Of a stretch of 8,856 nucleotides of DNA, positions 6,377 through 8,856 are shown in pieces. Both the position numbers and the translations under genes were made by a program. Origin of the DNA: Pseudomonadota bacterium (lineage in GTDB: Bacteria > Bdellovibrionota_C > UBA2361 > OMII01); NCBI GenBank assembly GCA_027486155.1, contig JAIXPR010000169.1, forward strand, positions 1 to 8,856, given 5' to 3'. The notes under the pieces were generated by a model. The model saw nothing but the letters and a program-made list of their open reading frames with translations. It was not told the origin of the DNA and did not search any database. The first letter of the stretch is position 1, and each line of letters opens with the position of its first letter.

Positions 6377-6566
6377 GGAAGCGAGGCAAAACCTCTCCCT
6401 GCTGCGAAAGCGGATCTTGGATTGCTCTTCGATTTTCAGCACGTGGAAAAATCCTCCATGTATCTCAGTGGATACACGCCCGGTTTTTCCCCGCACTGAA
6501 AATCGAATATCAATCCGACCTCCACTTTCTCGCTACGGGCAGTTTTTGCCTCGCTTCCTTAAGGGC
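6369..6566. repeat. 198-nt imperfect inverted repeat upstream of the exported protein gene
   Basis: The arms 6369-6454 and 6481-6566 are each 86 nt and match as reverse complements at about 66 of 86 positions without gaps. Blocks of perfect identity are TTAAGGAAGCGAGGCAAAA (outer), GGATTG and TTCGATTTTCAG (middle) and GGAAAAA (inner). The 26-nt centre has its own perfect dyad, TGTATC (6459-6464) with GATACA (6471-6476). The structure ends 20 nt before the ATG at 6587. No flanking target duplication is evident. Confidence 0.85.
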
Positions 6567-6581
6567 CACTTTTTGCGAGGC
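6548..6581 (+). promoter_or_regulatory. Hairpin that would bury the ribosome binding site of the 599-residue protein gene
   Basis: GCCTCGC (6548-6554) is a perfect complement of GCGAGGC (6575-6581). The second element contains GAGG (6577-6580), the ribosome binding site placed 6 nt before the ATG at 6587. GCCTCGC is also part of the right arm of the 198-nt inverted repeat, where it pairs with GCGAGGC at 6381-6387. The two pairings exclude each other, so the long structure could free the ribosome binding site. Confidence 0.45.
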
Positions 6582-6586
6582 TTAGT

Positions 6587-8386
6587 ATGTTCCGATTACT
6601 CTCTTCTCTTGCCGGGCTCCCCGCGTTTTTTCTGCTCTCTCTTTCGACCGCGAACGCCGCTCCTGAAACGTGTAGCGAAGGGCTCTCGGGTGTGTACGCG
6701 ACCTTTTCCCAAGCTACGGCTACATCTGGGACGGGCTCGTTCTCGCTTCCATCGGACCGGGTCGCTGTCCTGCCGGACTTCACTTGGGAAGGCTCGGGAA
6801 CCATCCAGTATATCAACGTCGGTACTGATGAACCGTTCGGCGGAGGTAACTCCATGGTTAGCGTGTATGGGAGCGCGAAGAACGCGAGCAACCTCAATAT
6901 CCGTACGAAGACCAACAGTGTGGCACCGGGGAATCCGATTACCAAAAAGATCACCGTCACGCTCCGTTTTGATCAGTCAACGCCACCGTCAGGATGGGGA
7001 TTCTCCCTCGTTGATATGGATGTCGACCAGGTCCGGTTTCGAGCCAAGGACGCAAGCGGTGTCAGCTTGCCTCGCGCGACTATGGCGACGTGGTTCATTC
7101 AAACGTTCGACGCCAGTCCCGTGGTGAACGGGTTGAACATCCCGTCATGGGATCCAGCTGAGGTGGCGGTCGTTGGCTCAGAAAGCACCACTTCAACGTG
7201 GCGTACCACGATCGATACATCGTCTGGAGATACGGAGGCAGGGGCTGCGTGGTTTCAGCCAAATGTTTCGTTGAGCGAGATGACCTTCGAGTATCAATCG
7301 ATAGTTCAAACCGGAGCGCCATCCTTTCACCTCATCATCGCCGCGTGTCAGTCGGCGTATGTAAGTGGTACGCCTACCCCTGATCCAGGAGTTACCGCGA
7401 CACCAACACCAACCCCTGTCGGCACCGCCGATACCGATGGGGATGCAATTCCGGATAACAGAGAGGGAACTGAAGACACCGATGGAGACGGGTTACCAAA
7501 CTATCTCGACCAGGATAGTGATGGCGACACAGTTTCAGACGATGTTGAGGGCGTAGAGGACGCCGATGGGGATGGAAGTCCGAACTCTCTGGATAGGGAT
7601 TCTGATGGGGATGGGGTAGGGGATGCGATCGAGCGTGATCCCACAGGCCCTGAGCCAACACCATCGGGTGTCGATTCAAATAACGATGGGATCGACGATG
7701 GTATGTCCTCAGAGACCGACAGTCCTCTAACCGATAGTGACGGGGATGGCGCCCCAGACTCGTCGGATACCGACTCAGATAACGATGATGTTGGTGACAT
7801 GACTGAGGCCTTTGACCTCAACGGAGATGGCGTGGCCGATGTTGCCCCCTCCGGAAGAGACTCAAATAAAAACGGGATCGATGACGCGTTCGACGATCTG
7901 CAGGATGCCGACAAGCTGAACCTCTCGTATACCGGCAAGCGCTCCTCTGCTCCATGCGATACGGTGCGAATCTCGACAAAGAAAGCGGTTGTCAGCAGAC
8001 GGATGAACGCGCTGTACGCGCGAGTTCCTAAGTTCGCCAAGCGGGCAGCGGCGTGCGGTGGGGCGTATCAAGCATCGTTGGTTAAGGGAGCAACCATTAC
8101 ACGTCGTGCCTTTGAGCGACACCTCGCGGCGGCCTTCAAAGACGCGGAGCTTAGGTGCTCAAGGAATATCTGTCCAAAGGTCTCGTTGTCGAGCGATAGA
8201 GTGGCGCTCAACGCGATGGCGGAAAGTTTATTCAAGAGCGCGAAACGAGCTAAGTTAAACGCCGTCCAGGTATGCGGCCATACGCCGAGCGGTAAGCCTG
8301 ACAATCGTCCTCAAACGATACGTTACCTGGAGCAGCTCCGGGCCGATATCGCCAAGTTGCCGCGGACGGTAAGCCGGTGCGGGTGA
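6587..8386 (+). CDS. Exported protein, 599 residues, thrombospondin type 3 repeats plus C-terminal duplicated cysteine domain
   Basis: The start is supported by GAGG 6 nt before the ATG and by the signal peptide it opens (hydrophobic core about residues 4-19, likely cleavage after T-A-N-A at 24). Residues about 25-256 form a beta-rich ectodomain, perhaps closed by Cys29 and Cys254, with F-S-L-V-D-M-D-V-D at 139-147. A Thr-Pro linker (about 262-280) leads to calcium-binding thrombospondin type 3 repeats (281-436), with many D-x-D-x-D-G motifs and two longer D-S-N-x-x-G-I-D-D variants. Residues 457-598 are a basic, helical domain of two tandem units with cysteines 457, 490, 524 and 529, 563, 598. 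The same domain type ends the protein at 1632-3230. It is probably displayed in the envelope or at the cell surface; the binding partner is unknown. The stop is 6 nt from the convergent neighbour. Confidence 0.92.
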   Translation: MFRLLSSLAGLPAFFLLSLSTANAAPETCSEGLSGVYATFSQATATSGTGSFSLPSDRVAVLPDFTWEGSGTIQYINVGTDEPFGGGNSMVSVYGSAKNASNLNIRTKTNSVAPGNPITKKITVTLRFDQSTPPSGWGFSLVDMDVDQVRFRAKDASGVSLPRATMATWFIQTFDASPVVNGLNIPSWDPAEVAVVGSESTTSTWRTTIDTSSGDTEAGAAWFQPNVSLSEMTFEYQSIVQTGAPSFHLIIAACQSAYVSGTPTPDPGVTATPTPTPVGTADTDGDAIPDNREGTEDTDGDGLPNYLDQDSDGDTVSDDVEGVEDADGDGSPNSLDRDSDGDGVGDAIERDPTGPEPTPSGVDSNNDGIDDGMSSETDSPLTDSDGDGAPDSSDTDSDNDDVGDMTEAFDLNGDGVADVAPSGRDSNKNGIDDAFDDLQDADKLNLSYTGKRSSAPCDTVRISTKKAVVSRRMNALYARVPKFAKRAAACGGAYQASLVKGATITRRAFERHLAAAFKDAELRCSRNICPKVSLSSDRVALNAMAESLFKSAKRAKLNAVQVCGHTPSGKPDNRPQTIRYLEQLRADIAKLPRTVSRCG

Positions 8387-8392
8387 GAAATG

Positions 8393-8856
8393 CTATTCGC
8401 TAAGGGTAACGCTCGCGGCCTCTTTAAGTTTCCGGACGGCCGAAAGCGCCTCATCTGCATTATCCGCTTTCAGTAAGGCACGGTACGATTTAGCCATATC
8501 CTTTCCAGCAACGAGTCTCTTCTCAATGTTCATCTCACCCCCCGCCATCTGTTCCATGAGTTCAGGTTGTGCGAGCAGGTATTCACAGATGCCCTCAGCA
8601 CCCTTCGTCGCGCGCACCAGAGCGTTCGTGATGTGCTTCATAGTAGCGTCTACCTCGTTCGGATGAGCGTCTATTCCGGCTTGCAGCTCAGTGCCTGAGA
8701 TGCGGCCATCTTTCTTGGAGCCGTCAAGACCATCAAGGGCTTTGACAGCCTCCTGACGGCTAAATCCGTTTGGGAAGACCGTATCGTATGCCTTCAGCAT
8801 CTCGTTGTATGAGCCGAGCAGGTTATTAAATATCCGTTGCTCTTTTAAAACGGGAA
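8393..8856 (-). CDS. Partial protein with an EF-hand-like motif (C-terminal part)
   Basis: The frame is open from the TAG at 8395-8393 to the window edge, so the gene starts outside. An internal ATG at 8800 has no good ribosome binding site and the sequence ahead of it (K-E-Q-R-I-F-N-N-L-L-G-S-Y) reads as coding, so it is treated as truncated. The visible 154 codons are mostly helical and acidic-basic, without membrane segments. The segment L-D-G-S-K-K-D-G-R-I-S-G-T-E-L matches the second half of an EF-hand loop (D-G-x-I-x-x-x-E), with an irregular first half, so calcium binding is possible but uncertain. The remainder is not recognised. It converges with the 599-residue protein gene with a 6-nt gap and no room for a separate terminator. 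Confidence 0.75.
   Translation of the reverse strand, partial: PVLKEQRIFNNLLGSYNEMLKAYDTVFPNGFSRQEAVKALDGLDGSKKDGRISGTELQAGIDAHPNEVDATMKHITNALVRATKGAEGICEYLLAQPELMEQMAGGEMNIEKRLVAGKDMAKSYRALLKADNADEALSAVRKLKEAASVTLSE

Noticed and set aside
6203..6496. N-terminal extension of the histidine phosphatase frame by 98 codons
   Set aside because: The added residues are arginine-rich without domain character and lie across the hairpins and the inverted repeat. The usual N-terminus begins just before the R-H-G-E motif.
6294..6566. Retron-type or integron attC-like element suggested by the large inverted repeats
   Set aside because: No reverse transcriptase or integrase gene is in the window and no conserved core sites were seen.
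6369..6566. Insertion sequence or MITE with target-site duplication
   Set aside because: The flanking bases (AGCGATA on the left, CACTTTT on the right) show no duplication. A worn element remains possible but cannot be claimed.

Overview
The window looks like part of a chromosome of a Gram-negative or diderm-like bacterium with moderate GC content. It encodes two exported proteins with Thr-Pro linkers, one of them with thrombospondin type 3 repeats. It also holds a metX gene under a SAM-I (S-box) riboswitch. SAM-I riboswitches are best known from Firmicutes but also occur in deltaproteobacterial and several other lineages, so the lineage cannot be fixed from this sequence. No mobile element, tRNA, rRNA or CRISPR array is visible.

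Layout from left to right. Positions 1-1120 carry two + strand genes of unknown function (119 and 207 codons); the second ends in a 16-bp tandem duplication. Positions 1175-1561 hold what appears to be a decayed minus-strand gene, interrupted by one in-frame TAG and lacking a start codon. Positions 1632-3230 (minus) encode a 532-residue exported protein. Positions 3587-4807 (minus) encode MetX, the acyltransferase that starts methionine synthesis from homoserine; its leader (about 4808-5110) contains the SAM-I riboswitch and a plausible alternative pairing that could switch it. Positions 5333-6202 (minus) encode a histidine phosphatase / phosphoglycerate mutase-like enzyme. The gap 6203-6586 is dense in secondary structure: a 66-nt compound hairpin, then a 198-nt imperfect inverted repeat, then a short hairpin that would bury the ribosome binding site of the next gene. 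Positions 6587-8386 (+) encode a 599-residue exported protein with thrombospondin type 3 repeats. Positions 8393 to the window end (minus) hold the 3' end of a gene with an EF-hand-like motif.

The most notable observation is that the two exported proteins, which differ completely in their N-terminal parts, end in the same kind of domain. It is about 145 residues long, follows the low-complexity linker or repeat region, and is built from two tandem units of about 70 residues, each bounded by cysteines. The spacings match closely (C-x70-C-x5-C-x70-C in one, C-x66-C-x4-C-x68-C in the other), and both proteins stop one residue after the last cysteine. I do not recognise it as a named domain. Its C-terminal position suggests, as inference only, an anchoring, sorting or envelope-binding role comparable to other C-terminal surface signals.
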